The translations under genes and the position numbers were made by a program. Source: Alphaproteobacteria bacterium (GTDB taxonomy: Bacteria > Pseudomonadota > Alphaproteobacteria > JAGOMX01). From it: DNA of 43,864 nucleotides. Of the stretch, positions 33,644-42,221 are shown piece after piece (positions within the stretch are counted from its first letter, which is position 1; each line of letters begins with the position of its first letter). The notes beneath the pieces are model-generated. The model searched no databases. It was given only the letters and a program-made list of their open reading frames with translations, and was not told the origin of the DNA. The DNA is taken from the NCBI GenBank assembly GCA_017993335.1, contig JAGOMX010000011.1, positions 1 through 43,864 on the forward strand. Direction: 5' to 3'.

Positions 33644-34335
33644 TAACACGCTCCATTGGGATCAAAATGCGTGTGAATAATTTGATCCACCTGTAAAATC
33701 GCGCCGCTTTCATGTACGTAAGTATCAAACCCATCCACATTATCAATCCCTAGGCTTGCATACTCCTCTGAATCCAGCAACGTCCAGCCCGTATCCTGAA
33801 AAATTATAGAGTCATGATCATTACCAGTAATCATCAAATGATTCCCCATTTCCAGTATATCAGAAGCGTCAATTTTTACGTTATGCCCCATATCATTCAA
33901 CGCCGACAAACTCTGTGTTTCAGACGGAAAAGCATTAATCGATTCATAACTGTAAATCGCACCTTCCACATTCTGTTGAAGGGGGATAGCGCTCATATCA
34001 TCATTGCTACTACGCATATCAGACAAAGCATCTTCTGAAAGAATCGCGATATGATCCTGTATATGCACACCATTTTGATTCACTGGTGCATAAATATCTT
34101 GATCTCGATCGTGTACGATTATCCGATCATCATGAAATCTTAAAGACTCTTTATCAGCCCCCATCATATGCATTTCAGGGTAATGACCTCGCGAAAAATC
34201 CCCTATATACATACTTTCTTGCTCTTCCGTTGCCGCAAAATTATCTCGCACATAATCTATAATTTTAGTAATAAAATTATTTTCATCTTGCGTCGGAGCT
34301 GAGTTATTTTTTTCATTACCTGTAGTATCTGACAT
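33643..34335 (-). CDS. Acidic protein with a C-terminal module like those of RTX-type adhesins
   Basis: I cannot name this 230-residue protein. It starts at the ATG at 34335, with AAAGG 7 nt upstream; an ATG five codons upstream is possible. It is acidic, has no signal peptide and no membrane helix, and ends without the usual type I secretion motif. The last 75 residues (IDASDILEMGNHLMITGNDHDSI.. GWTLL.. FDTYVHESGAILQVDQ) resemble the repeated terminal module of large RTX/VCBS adhesins. It is co-transcribed with the PAS/degenerate GGDEF gene, which starts inside its stop codon. Confidence 0.62.
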   Translation of the reverse strand: MSDTTGNEKNNSAPTQDENNFITKIIDYVRDNFAATEEQESMYIGDFSRGHYPEMHMMGADKESLRFHDDRIIVHDRDQDIYAPVNQNGVHIQDHIAILSEDALSDMRSSNDDMSAIPLQQNVEGAIYSYESINAFPSETQSLSALNDMGHNVKIDASDILEMGNHLMITGNDHDSIIFQDTGWTLLDSEEYASLGIDNVDGFDTYVHESGAILQVDQIIHTHFDPNGAC

Positions 34336-34527
34336 GTCCAGCCTTTCCATATTCTTTTATAAAACCGTCTCAACATCAGCTTGTTACCTTATTTAGGTTA
34401 TGAAAATTAGATTAATTTTTAATTAAAAAAATCAGCTTCCGACAACCTCATCGCCATGATAAAAAGCATGAAGAGGATAGAAGGATTATGAAAAATTAAT
34501 TTTTTAAAACAGAAGCCAAGCTTCCAT

Positions 34528-35127
34528 ATGGAAATGCGTCATTCAGGTACTGTCGTCGGTATAGACGAAGTCGGCCGCGGGCCATGGGCGGGTCCAGTTG
34601 TGGCCGCATGTTTGTTTTTTCATGACTATGAGCTTCCCACGGACATAGCCCTATACTTAAATGACTCAAAAAAGATGACGGCTCTGCAGCGAGAAAAGAT
34701 TTATGACAAGCTCACAAACAGCCAGATATGCTCCTATGCGATTGGACAAGCCAGCGTTGAAGAAATAGATGAGCATAATATTCGACAAGCAACTTTTATG
34801 GCTATGGAGCGTAGTTTTAATCTGCTGAATCAAAAAATAGATGTCGCCTTAATCGACGGAAATTGCGCACCCAAACTGCCCTGTCAGACAATTCCGATTA
34901 TTAAAGGCGATGCTATAAGCCTCAGCATAGCCGCAGCTTCTGTTATCGCCAAAGTATATAGAGACAAGTTCATGCAAGAGCTTTCTTTATCCTTCCCAGG
35001 CTATGGTTGGGAAAAAAATGCAGGGTACGGCACGAAGAAACACCAAGAAGGTATCTCACTTTATGGGATAACCCCTCATCATAGAAAAAGCTTTGCCCCC
35101 ATACGCAACGCTCTTAAAGCCGCTTAA
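34528..35127 (+). CDS. rnhB: Ribonuclease HII
   Basis: This 199-residue enzyme removes RNA from RNA-DNA hybrids and single ribonucleotides. The motifs are GIDEVGRGPWAGPVVAA (11-27, with the first catalytic Asp-Glu), LNDSKKM (about 51-57) and the later ALIDGN and SIAAASVIAKVYRD. All catalytic acids are visible. It converges with mutY, overlapping it by 14 bp at the 3' ends. Confidence 0.95.
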   Translation: MEMRHSGTVVGIDEVGRGPWAGPVVAACLFFHDYELPTDIALYLNDSKKMTALQREKIYDKLTNSQICSYAIGQASVEEIDEHNIRQATFMAMERSFNLLNQKIDVALIDGNCAPKLPCQTIPIIKGDAISLSIAAASVIAKVYRDKFMQELSLSFPGYGWEKNAGYGTKKHQEGISLYGITPHHRKSFAPIRNALKAA

Positions 35128-36124
35128 TTGCCGTCATTATTTTTTTCATTAAAGATGGAAAAGCATACTTATGAAAGTCCTGCGGATGAACCCACAGCCC
35201 CATGAGATCACTCTCGCATACACGCCCGGGAACTATTTGTAGTGTTAAATGAAAATGGGTAAACGTATGATTTATCCCATGCACCACATCTGCAAACGCC
35301 GCAGGAAAAGGTAAATCTATGTGCGTTAACACTTCCGATTCACGCCATTCTGATGAAGGAAATTCGTATAAACCAGCCAACAATCCTGTCTCCGGGCGCT
35401 TACGAATTAAAACCTGCCCTAGGGGATTTTCCAACCAATAGACATAAGCGTGCAAATGGGGAAGCCGCGGTTTTTCTATCTTCATCGGAAAAGACAATTG
35501 CGTCTGATTTTGATAAGACTGACAATAACTCTGCACCGGGCATAAGGAACACAAAGGTTTTTTCGGCAAGCATATAGTCGCACCAATATCCATCAAGGCT
35601 TGAACAAAGTCCCCATTACGGCGCAGGGGTGTATCCCGAGCTAAAATCTGCTGTACTTTTTTATATAAACTTGGCTTAGTCTCTCCCAGTTCATTCAACC
35701 GCGCATAAATTCTTGCAATATTTCCATCGACGGGCTGACTGGGCAGATCGTAAACAATCGCCGCAATCGCACCGGCTGTATAAGGACCTATGCCTGGAAT
35801 TTTTAATAATTCAGCCTCCGTCTTGGGGGCTGCGCAAGATAAAGCTTGGGCGGCTTTATAAAGACTTCGAGCGCGTGAGTAATACCCGAGTCCTTGCCAT
35901 GCGTGTAAAATGTCATCTAATTCTGCAGAAGCTAAATCCTGCAAGGTCGGCCAACGTTCAATAAATCTTTGGAAATAAGGAGTCACCGTCGTGGTGTTCG
36001 TCTGTTGCAACATAATTTCTGAAAGCCACACATGATAAAAATCCGGTAACTCTCCGGACTTGGCTCTCCATAAAAAAGAGCGTCGATTTTGGTCGTACCA
36101 CGCCAACACAGATTCTGTAATCAT
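35114..36124 (-). CDS. mutY: A/G-specific adenine DNA glycosylase
   Basis: This 336-residue glycosylase removes A opposite 8-oxoG. It has MLQQTNTTTVTPYF (about 38-51), the helix-hairpin-helix IPGIGPYTAGAIA, DGNIARIYARL with the catalytic Asp, and an iron-sulphur cluster loop C-X6-C-X2-C-X5-C (CLPKKPLCSLCPVQSYC). The C-terminal NUDIX-like domain recognises 8-oxoG. The start overlaps the rsfS stop as TAATG, so rsfS and mutY are co-transcribed from the promoter at 36540-36568. Confidence 0.96.
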   Translation of the reverse strand: MITESVLAWYDQNRRSFLWRAKSGELPDFYHVWLSEIMLQQTNTTTVTPYFQRFIERWPTLQDLASAELDDILHAWQGLGYYSRARSLYKAAQALSCAAPKTEAELLKIPGIGPYTAGAIAAIVYDLPSQPVDGNIARIYARLNELGETKPSLYKKVQQILARDTPLRRNGDFVQALMDIGATICLPKKPLCSLCPVQSYCQSYQNQTQLSFPMKIEKPRLPHLHAYVYWLENPLGQVLIRKRPETGLLAGLYEFPSSEWRESEVLTHIDLPFPAAFADVVHGINHTFTHFHLTLQIVPGRVCESDLMGLWVHPQDFHKYAFPSLMKKIMTAIKRL

Positions 36125-36513
36125 TACTTATCTGCAGAAGCTTTCCGGGAAAAATCTGCAAGATCTACGCCCCACATTTTCTCTAGATTATAATGATCTC
36201 GCACTTCAGGGCGGAATAAATGAATAATGATCTCTCCCGCATCAATAAGCACCCAATCACAAGGCGCTACGCCTTCTATAAAGATTGGCTTAATCCCCAT
36301 GGCGTTCAAGTAATCTTTAAGAGCTTCACCCGTTGATTGAATATGACGCTGAGACTTTCCACTGGCCACAATCATATAATCGGCCACACTAGACTTGCCC
36401 ATGAGGCTTATCCGAACCAAGTCGCTTACTTTTTTTTCATCCAGGAAGTTTTCAATAATGTCGCAGGTATCTCGAATGTCTATATCAAAAGATTTTTGCT
36501 TACGAGCCTTCAT
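36124..36513 (-). CDS. rsfS: Ribosomal silencing factor RsfS
   Basis: This 129-residue protein binds ribosomal protein L14 and keeps subunits apart under starvation. It carries SVADYMIVASGKSQRHIQS (about 50-68), GVAPCDWVLIDAGEIIIHLF and a terminal YNLEKMWG, the family hallmarks. The N-terminus (residues 1-20) is a short extension. A strong promoter with 17-bp spacing lies 27 bp upstream. It is followed by mutY with TAATG overlap. Confidence 0.95.
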   Translation of the reverse strand: MKARKQKSFDIDIRDTCDIIENFLDEKKVSDLVRISLMGKSSVADYMIVASGKSQRHIQSTGEALKDYLNAMGIKPIFIEGVAPCDWVLIDAGEIIIHLFRPEVRDHYNLEKMWGVDLADFSRKASADK

Positions 36514-36539
36514 AGAACCTCTCTTCTCACTATATCTGT

Positions 36540-36568
36540 ATTATAACATAATTTTATAGGCTTTTCAA
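36540..36568 (-). promoter_or_regulatory. Strong sigma-70-type promoter for rsfS-mutY
   Basis: On the minus strand TTGAAA (complement of 36563-36568) is followed by a 17-bp spacer and a perfect TATAAT (complement of 36540-36545). The expected start is about 20 bp before the rsfS ATG. Confidence 0.75.
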
Positions 36569-36663
36569 AACTACCGATTTTAAAAACGCTGCATAAATAT
36601 AAAAAATAAACGTATTAAAATTACTTAATCTTATGGTACATTTATGTTTTAAAAGGAATTAGA

Positions 36664-37416
36664 GTGGAAACGATGAAGAATAATTGGTTTAAAGAACTTG
36701 TCATAACGATTGTCCAGGCCTTGTCTTTGGTTTTGGTGGTGCATACCGTTTTAGTTAAACCTTTTAGTATCCCTTCTCCATCCATGGTACCCACTCTCCT
36801 GGTAGGTGACTACTTATTCGTCAATAAGTTTGCTTATGGGTACAGCAAGTATTCTATTCCTTTTAGCCCGGAAATTTTTCAAGGTCGCCTATGGGGCAGT
36901 CAGCCTGAACGAGGAGATGTCATTGTGTTTAGACCCCCTCACCGTGACTTTGAAGATTGGGTAAAGCGCGTAATCGGCCTTCCAGGTGATCGCATTCGAG
37001 TGATTGAAGGCATCGTCACCATCAATGACAAGCCTGTCGTTTTAGAAAATTTAGGTCCTTATGAATGGTATGATCAATTCAATAAATTCTTCCGTGACAC
37101 CTTATTTACGGAGACACTTCCTAATGGCGTTAAACACTACATACTAAAAGGCAAAAAATTTGGTGAAGGTCTTGCAGACAACACCAAAGAATTTGTTGTG
37201 CCGGAAGGTCACCTCTTTGTTATGGGGGATAACCGCGACCAATCCCATGACAGCCGCTTTCCAGATGTGGGCTTTATCCCGCAGGTCAATCTCGTGGGCA
37301 AGGCAGAAATCATCTTCTTTTCTACAGATCTTCCCACACACAATGGTGCTTTTTGGATGTTCTGGCGTTGGCCCACGGCTACAAGATACAGCCGCTTTTT
37401 AACACTAATTCGATGA
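36664..37416 (+). CDS. lepB: Signal peptidase I
   Basis: This 250-residue inner-membrane protease removes signal peptides. One membrane helix (about 13-31) is followed by the catalytic motif SIPSPSMVPTL with Ser40, and by KRVIGLPGD with Lys101. MGDNRDQSHDSR is box D/E. The GTG at 36664 is chosen as start since AAGGA lies about 7 nt upstream; an ATG three codons later is an alternative. Its stop overlaps the rnc ATG as ATGA (37413-37416), and era follows, the conserved lepB-rnc-era order. Confidence 0.96.
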   Translation: METMKNNWFKELVITIVQALSLVLVVHTVLVKPFSIPSPSMVPTLLVGDYLFVNKFAYGYSKYSIPFSPEIFQGRLWGSQPERGDVIVFRPPHRDFEDWVKRVIGLPGDRIRVIEGIVTINDKPVVLENLGPYEWYDQFNKFFRDTLFTETLPNGVKHYILKGKKFGEGLADNTKEFVVPEGHLFVMGDNRDQSHDSRFPDVGFIPQVNLVGKAEIIFFSTDLPTHNGAFWMFWRWPTATRYSRFLTLIR

Positions 37417-38084
37417 CTGATTATCGCACTCTCTACAATAGCCTGGGTTATGCGTTTCGCGATGAGTCCTCGTTGCGCCTTGCGTTAACACACTCCAGTC
37501 GTTCGAACGATACAAATTATGAAAGACTTGAGTTTTTAGGCGACCGCATATTAGGGTTTGTCATTTCCGTACAACTATACCAAACCTTTCCGGACGAACC
37601 AGAAGGCATCTTGGCCAGGCGCTATATGAATCTAGTCAGACAAGAAACCCTTGCAACTATTGCACGTGAAATGGGGCTTGCGCCCTATATTTTACTCTCG
37701 AAAGGTGAAGAAAAATCTGGAGGCAGCCATAAAGATTCCGTACTCGCGGATTGCTGCGAAAGTGTTTTGGCGGCTATCTATCTAGAAAGCGGAATAAAGC
37801 CAGTTGAAGACATCGTGAAAAAATTTTGGAAGCCTTTCCTTTTCGAAAATCATACCGCAGAAAAAGACGCCAAATCCCTTTTGCAGGAAATCGTGCAAGG
37901 TCAAGGCAAACCCCTTCCCCAATACAACGTCTTAGATGTGACAGGCCATAAGCATAAGCCCACATACATCATGGAAGTAAAAATAGAAGGCCACGCGCCC
38001 GTTCAAGGCCAGGGTCTTTCCAAAAGAGCCGCCATGCAAAATGCCGCTGAAATATTGTTAGACATACTTAAAAATGAGAGATAA
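37413..38084 (+). CDS. rnc: Ribonuclease III
   Basis: This 223-residue double-strand RNA endonuclease matures rRNA and mRNA. The catalytic motif ERLEFLGD is at 37-44 and a second acidic cluster is DSVLADCCESVLAAIYLE. The C-terminal dsRNA-binding domain spans about 150-222 (KSLLQEIVQGQGKPLPQY.., GQGLSKRAAMQNAAE). The start is the ATG overlapping the lepB stop; a frame extending to 37353 lies inside lepB. Both catalytic glutamates are present. Confidence 0.96.
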   Translation: MTDYRTLYNSLGYAFRDESSLRLALTHSSRSNDTNYERLEFLGDRILGFVISVQLYQTFPDEPEGILARRYMNLVRQETLATIAREMGLAPYILLSKGEEKSGGSHKDSVLADCCESVLAAIYLESGIKPVEDIVKKFWKPFLFENHTAEKDAKSLLQEIVQGQGKPLPQYNVLDVTGHKHKPTYIMEVKIEGHAPVQGQGLSKRAAMQNAAEILLDILKNER

Positions 38085-38089
38085 TTATT

Positions 38090-38986
38090 ATGAATAATAC
38101 CCGCTGTGGCTTTATTGCCATTATTGGCGTCCCTAACGCTGGAAAATCTACATTAGTCAATCAGCTCGTGGGCACAAAAATTTCCATCGTTACGCGCAAA
38201 GAACAAACCACACGCAATCGAGTTATGGGTATTTTTATTGAAAACGAATCTCAAGTTATTCTCGTAGACACCCCCGGCATCTTTAACCCCAAAATTCGTT
38301 TTGAACGAGCCATGGTAAAGGCAGCCTGGTCCGCTGTACGAGATGCAGATTTGACGGCCGTCATTGTGGATGTCAGCTATAAAAACCTCAACGACTCCAT
38401 AGCCATCGTTGACTTACTAAACGAGCAAGACATACACCCCATGCTCATTTTAAATAAAGTTGACCTCCTCAATCGAGACGAGCTTTTAAAAATTACAGAA
38501 AAGATGGTGACAGGTCGCCAAATTGAGGAAGTCTTTATGATCTCCGCCAAGAATGGGGATGGCGTTGATCACTTGCGCAAAGTATTTGCCGAAAAACTCC
38601 CTTTAAGCCCCTGGCATTTTCCCGAGGATCAAATCACAGATATTCCGGAACGTTTATTAGCGGCTGAGATTACTCGTGAAAAAATATTTCACTATCTGCA
38701 TCAGGAATTGCCTTACTCTATAGCCATTGAAACCGAATCTTGGGAAGAATTTGACAATGGATCCGTCAAAATTACGCAGACTATTTATGTTCAAAAACCA
38801 AACCAGAAAGCAATCGTTTTAGGAAAAGGTGGACATCAGGTAAAACTGATCGGCGAAAAAGCACGATCCGAGATCACAGAAGCCCTTGGCAGACCCGTAC
38901 ATTTATTTTTACATGTAAAAGTAAAAGAAAATTGGGCAGAAAAACCACAACATTACAACTTGTTAGGTTTAGACTTTAATGTTTAA
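38090..38986 (+). CDS. era: GTPase Era
   Basis: This 298-residue GTPase helps 16S rRNA maturation and 30S assembly. The G motifs are GVPNAGKST (13-21, G1), DTPGI (60-64, G3) and NKVD (122-125, G4); a T in the switch region (QTTRNR) is G2. The KH domain near the C-terminus has QKAIVLGKGGHQVKLIGEKAR. It follows rnc by 5 bp. It ends about 130 bp before the pilin gene, so the chromosomal cluster and the pilus cluster are separate. Confidence 0.97.
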   Translation: MNNTRCGFIAIIGVPNAGKSTLVNQLVGTKISIVTRKEQTTRNRVMGIFIENESQVILVDTPGIFNPKIRFERAMVKAAWSAVRDADLTAVIVDVSYKNLNDSIAIVDLLNEQDIHPMLILNKVDLLNRDELLKITEKMVTGRQIEEVFMISAKNGDGVDHLRKVFAEKLPLSPWHFPEDQITDIPERLLAAEITREKIFHYLHQELPYSIAIETESWEEFDNGSVKITQTIYVQKPNQKAIVLGKGGHQVKLIGEKARSEITEALGRPVHLFLHVKVKENWAEKPQHYNLLGLDFNV

Positions 38987-39006
38987 GTCTATTTATAAAT
39001 AAAAAT

Positions 39007-39036
39007 TTACCACTTCTTAGTTATTTCATGTAATAA
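39007..39036 (+). promoter_or_regulatory. Candidate promoter of the flp/tad cluster
   Basis: TTACCA (39007-39012) and TAATAA (39031-39036) are 18 bp apart. A transcript from here would have a leader of about 70 nt containing the alternative hairpins before the first pilin gene. No sigma-54-type GG-N10-GC site was seen despite rpoN nearby. Confidence 0.4.
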
Positions 39037-39046
39037 TTGATCCGTA

Positions 39047-39085
39047 ATACCCAGTAGGTATTGGGTATATTTTTATAACCCAATA
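39047..39085 (+). promoter_or_regulatory. Leader with two mutually exclusive hairpins before the flp pilin gene
   Basis: Hairpin 1 pairs ATACCCA (39047-39053) with TGGGTAT (39062-39068). Hairpin 2 pairs TATTGGGTATA (39059-39069) with TATAACCCAATA (39074-39085), with one bulge. They share bases 39062-39068, so only one can form at a time. The pilin Shine-Dalgarno AAGGAG (39102-39107) is downstream of both. Confidence 0.55.
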
Positions 39086-39115
39086 CGGGTAACAAAAATA
39101 ACAAGGAGCTTACAC

Positions 39116-39286
39116 ATGAATACTCTAAGAAACTTTATTCGTAACGAAGACGGCGCAACAGCAATTGAATATGGTTTAATCGCTGCGCTTGTATCCATCG
39201 TTATCGTTATTACTCTGGGTCTAGTGGGCGGAAGCTTAACAGACGTATTTACAAGCATTAACACAGCTCTTGCTGGCGCTGCTTAA
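39116..39286 (+). CDS. Flp-type (type IVb) pilin
   Basis: This 56-residue pilin reads MNTLRNFIRNEDGATAIEYG then a hydrophobic helix, ending LAGAA. The GATAIEYGLIAALVSIVIV segment (about 13-31) is the Flp/Fap pilin signature, with prepilin cleavage expected after the Gly-Ala region before AIEYG. AAGGAG lies 8 nt before the ATG. It is the major-pilin candidate for a Tad-type pilus, whose assembly genes (cpa/tad) are not in the window. Confidence 0.92.
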   Translation: MNTLRNFIRNEDGATAIEYGLIAALVSIVIVITLGLVGGSLTDVFTSINTALAGAA

Positions 39287-39305
39287 TTTGCAGGTAGATT
39301 TAGCT

Positions 39306-39503
39306 ATGAGAAAAATAATTTCTGCCTGGGCAACCAGGCAGAAATCTATATTCAGACACTTTCTGCTTTCAAGCAGTGGATCAGCCGGTATTGAGTACGG
39401 AATTATTATCGCTTTGGTCTCTGTTTTAATTGCAGTCAGCCTGGCTTTAGTTTCAGGCAACCTGAATTCAATGTTCAATTTACTTGTAACAGCGTTTTCT
39501 TAA
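39306..39503 (+). CDS. Second Flp-type pilin-like protein
   Basis: This 65-residue protein has a basic N-terminus and the SAGIEYGIIIALVSVLIAVSLALVSG segment, a variant of the Flp pilin signature with Gly before IEYG. The start at 39306 follows an AGGTAG site; a frame from 39270 overlaps the first pilin. It is probably a minor pilin or a diverged paralogue. It begins 19 bp after the first pilin's stop. Confidence 0.78.
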   Translation: MRKIISAWATRQKSIFRHFLLSSSGSAGIEYGIIIALVSVLIAVSLALVSGNLNSMFNLLVTAFS

Positions 39504-39529
39504 AAACAAGGAAACAAAGGAGAATTTGC

Positions 39530-40093
39530 TTGAAAGTCCTTTTTAAAAGCTTTCTGCGTTCTGAAAAAGGCTCTAACTTAATAGAGTTTGCCTTTGTTGC
39601 ACCTATTTTTCTGACCATCCTCATAGGCCTATTTGATTTAGGCGCTATGCTGATCGTCCAAAATTCTTTAGATGCCGGCGCCAGAGCCGCAAGCCGCTTT
39701 GGCCTTACCGGTGCCAGCAATGGATTACCCCGAGATGATGCCATTCGTAAAGAAGTCCTAGATACCGTAGACACTTACAGCGGCGGAATAGCCAAACGTG
39801 CGAATGTTATCATCGCCGTGGAAGCCTATAATGATATTAGCTCCTTAGATAAACCAGAACCCTTTGATGACGTCAACACCAACGGCGCTTATGACGTCGG
39901 TGAATTTTATGTAGATATAAATGGCAGCGGCAGCTGGGATGAAGATCAAGGAACCGTCGGCTCCTTTGGTGCACCGGGGCAGGCTGTAAAATATACGATT
40001 AGCTATGATTGGAACTCATTTCTTGGCCTTTTCGGTTTTCAGAAAAAGATACATCTTATAGGAACAGCGACGATACAAAACGAAAATTTTTGA
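39530..40093 (+). CDS. TadE-like pseudopilin with a calcium-binding-like insert
   Basis: This 187-residue protein starts at TTG (39530), with AAAGGAG 7 nt upstream. It has the TadE N-terminus SEKGSNLIEFAFVAPIFLTILIGLFD: Glu in SNLIEF and a single membrane helix (about 17-40). Residues about 110-135 (DDVNTNGAYDVGE and DINGSGSWDED) are two D-x-N-x-x-G-type repeats similar to calcium-binding dockerin or thrombospondin-3 loops. TadE is a pseudopilin of Tad pilus assembly. Calcium binding is inference. Confidence 0.85.
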   Translation: MKVLFKSFLRSEKGSNLIEFAFVAPIFLTILIGLFDLGAMLIVQNSLDAGARAASRFGLTGASNGLPRDDAIRKEVLDTVDTYSGGIAKRANVIIAVEAYNDISSLDKPEPFDDVNTNGAYDVGEFYVDINGSGSWDEDQGTVGSFGAPGQAVKYTISYDWNSFLGLFGFQKKIHLIGTATIQNENF

Positions 40094-40113
40094 ATCTAGG
40101 TAGATAAAAAAAA

Positions 40114-40677
40114 ATGAAGAAAATACTTCGATTGATTCAAAGGCTTAAAAACAATAGCGGCAGCGCATTAGTCGAATTCGCCTTAGTTATGCCAATCCTT
40201 ATTTTACTGGTTTCAGGCATTTTTGAAATTTCCATGTTTGCCTTAATCAATAACAAACTTGTGCGTATTTCTGGAACTTTAAGCAACGTTATCAGCATGC
40301 AAAACATTACGCCTGTAAAACTTATGGCGATCATGGAAACCTCCGATGAAATGGCAAAGCCACTATCTTTTTTAGGTCGAGGGGGTGTCGTCGTTTCACA
40401 AGTGTTCAATAATGGCAAAACAACAGATCCAGCAAATATGGAAATTTCCTGGCAGTACGCCACCGGCTCTTATGTAAGTAAATTAGGTAGCGCCGGCAGC
40501 AGACCCAATGCCCTACCCAACGGTCTACAAATTTTGGAAGATGAAAGTATTATCATTACAGAAGTTTTTTATACATATACCCCATATGTCTTTACTGGAT
40601 TTATCCCCAATCAAGAAATATATAAAATTTCAATTTATGTCCCCCGTTTAGGTGATATGACAACTTTGCTTGAATAA
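40114..40677 (+). CDS. TadE/TadG-like pseudopilin
   Basis: This 187-residue protein shows the TadE/G N-terminus NNSGSALVEFALVMPILILLVSGIFEI: an N-terminal basic stretch, VEF and one membrane helix (about 18-42). The remainder is extracytoplasmic and not recognisable beyond the TadE family. It equals its upstream neighbour in length but shares mainly the N-terminal segment, so the duplication is old. It lies 20 bp downstream of it. Confidence 0.82.
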   Translation: MKKILRLIQRLKNNSGSALVEFALVMPILILLVSGIFEISMFALINNKLVRISGTLSNVISMQNITPVKLMAIMETSDEMAKPLSFLGRGGVVVSQVFNNGKTTDPANMEISWQYATGSYVSKLGSAGSRPNALPNGLQILEDESIIITEVFYTYTPYVFTGFIPNQEIYKISIYVPRLGDMTTLLE

Positions 40678-40693
40678 AAAAGGTAGATAACAA

Positions 40694-42205
40694 ATGAAGC
40701 TTATATCGCTAATAAAAAACCTCATAAAAACTGAGTTTGGTGGCATTGCCATAATGATGGGCGCCGCTTTACCGGCCGTTATTATACTCGCCGGCATCGC
40801 CTTGGAAATGTCGAGAGTCAGTTACGTGGAAGCCAAACTGGCTTTTGCCGCCGATGCAGCAAGTGTGGCTGGCGCCAGATATGATATTACAGACGTGGAA
40901 AGAAATGCCTTAGATGTGTTTAATGCCAACTTTGTTCCGGGCACCTTTGGTATCTCTCCCGTGCCGACTGTATCCTATGACCCAGAAACACAAATCGTTC
41001 GCGTGACCGTAAGAGATACAATCCCGTCCGTTATCGCCCAAATCGTTGGCTTTAACAACCTTACCGTAAAAGCGGAATCTCAAGTTAAAAGAGAGTTTGG
41101 CGGTTTAGAGCTGGCTATGGTTTTGGACGTTACAGGATCCATGGCTTCCAATGATAAAATTGGCGGATTAAAAACTGCGGCAAAATCTTTAGTGGATATT
41201 ATTTATGAAGGAAAAAATACACGAGAGAATACAGCGATCGCTATTGTGCCCTTTGTAACGACAACCAACATAGGTTCGAATAATGTAGGCTGGCTATCTG
41301 ATCCTGCTAGTTTAGCAAAATTCCCAACAGATCAGCCCTGGGAAGGCTGCGTAAAAGTGAATAACACGACCGAATTTGGCGATGAGAGTTTTGATACGGC
41401 ACCTCCTGCCAATAAATGGCCCGTATATTTTGTAGAATCGACGATCCCCCAACCCAATGATGACTGCGTTACCCGTGACAACGACTGGCATGTAACAACG
41501 TCACCCGGCACAAGACGGCGCTGCCCTCCCCGGGCACCCCGCCCTGGTGTAGCGACCTTTGAAGCCTACACCTCCATAAGTGGCATCAATATTGGCCCAA
41601 ACAGAAGCTGCCCAACCCCCATTATGCCCCTGCATAATGATGCAGCCAGCCTTAAATCTTACATAAATACACTCAGTGCAACCAACGGTGGTGGCACCAT
41701 GGGAAACCTAGGCCTGGTATGGGGCGGCAGAGTATTATCTGAATCATGGAATGGCTTATGGTCCGTCAAACAAGAATCAGGAGCAACAATTACAGGTGAA
41801 GCCATAAAGCCCTATACAGAACCCACAAACACAAAAGCGATCATCATGATGACCGATGGCGGTAGCAATTGGTATGACGGCACATATTCCCCGAACAGCG
41901 ACCCGACCGCCTACGGCACAGCACCAAATGATCGTTATGCAGTTGGAAAGCTGGGATCGACAAGCAGAACCAATTTTGAAACTAAAATTGATCAGAAAAT
42001 AACCCGTCTTTGCACCGCTTTAAAAGCAAGAGGCGTGGAAATTTACACAATCACTTTCAGAGTTACGGACCCTGCCATAAATGCAGTTTATCAAAATTGC
42101 GCCACAGACTCCGCTCATTTTGCGACAGCTTCGGATAACGCAGCTATTTTGAGTGTTTTTGAAAGAATTGCGAAGGAACTGAAAAGACTAAGAATCATCG
42201 CCTAA
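40694..42205 (+). CDS. TadG-like protein with von Willebrand A domain (copy 1)
   Basis: This 503-residue protein has the TadG N-terminus (TEFGGIAIMMGAALPAVIILAGIALEMSR, one membrane helix at about 17-38; SYVEAKLAFAADAASVAGA). A vWA domain begins with the MIDAS-like DVTGSMAS (145-152), followed by a cysteine-containing insert (VNNTTEFGDESFDTAPPANKWPV.., DDCVTRD..), GGGTMGNLGLVWGGRVLS and a second metal-site-like MMTDGGSNWYDG. The C-terminal region has FRVTDPAINAVYQNCA. It is secreted or membrane-held and may bind partners by metal-dependent adhesion. A near copy follows. Confidence 0.85.
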   Translation: MKLISLIKNLIKTEFGGIAIMMGAALPAVIILAGIALEMSRVSYVEAKLAFAADAASVAGARYDITDVERNALDVFNANFVPGTFGISPVPTVSYDPETQIVRVTVRDTIPSVIAQIVGFNNLTVKAESQVKREFGGLELAMVLDVTGSMASNDKIGGLKTAAKSLVDIIYEGKNTRENTAIAIVPFVTTTNIGSNNVGWLSDPASLAKFPTDQPWEGCVKVNNTTEFGDESFDTAPPANKWPVYFVESTIPQPNDDCVTRDNDWHVTTSPGTRRRCPPRAPRPGVATFEAYTSISGINIGPNRSCPTPIMPLHNDAASLKSYINTLSATNGGGTMGNLGLVWGGRVLSESWNGLWSVKQESGATITGEAIKPYTEPTNTKAIIMMTDGGSNWYDGTYSPNSDPTAYGTAPNDRYAVGKLGSTSRTNFETKIDQKITRLCTALKARGVEIYTITFRVTDPAINAVYQNCATDSAHFATASDNAAILSVFERIAKELKRLRIIA

Positions 42206-42221
42206 AAAAGGAAGAAGAAAA

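Noticed and set aside
37353-37412. Longer RNase III start inside lepB
   Set aside because: The ATG at 37413 overlaps the lepB stop and begins a normal RNase III N-terminus.
39048-39067. TACCCA...TGGGTA in the flp leader as a further copy of the initiator iterons
   Set aside because: The spacer is 8 nt instead of 3, it lies outside the element, and the bases are explained by the alternative hairpins.
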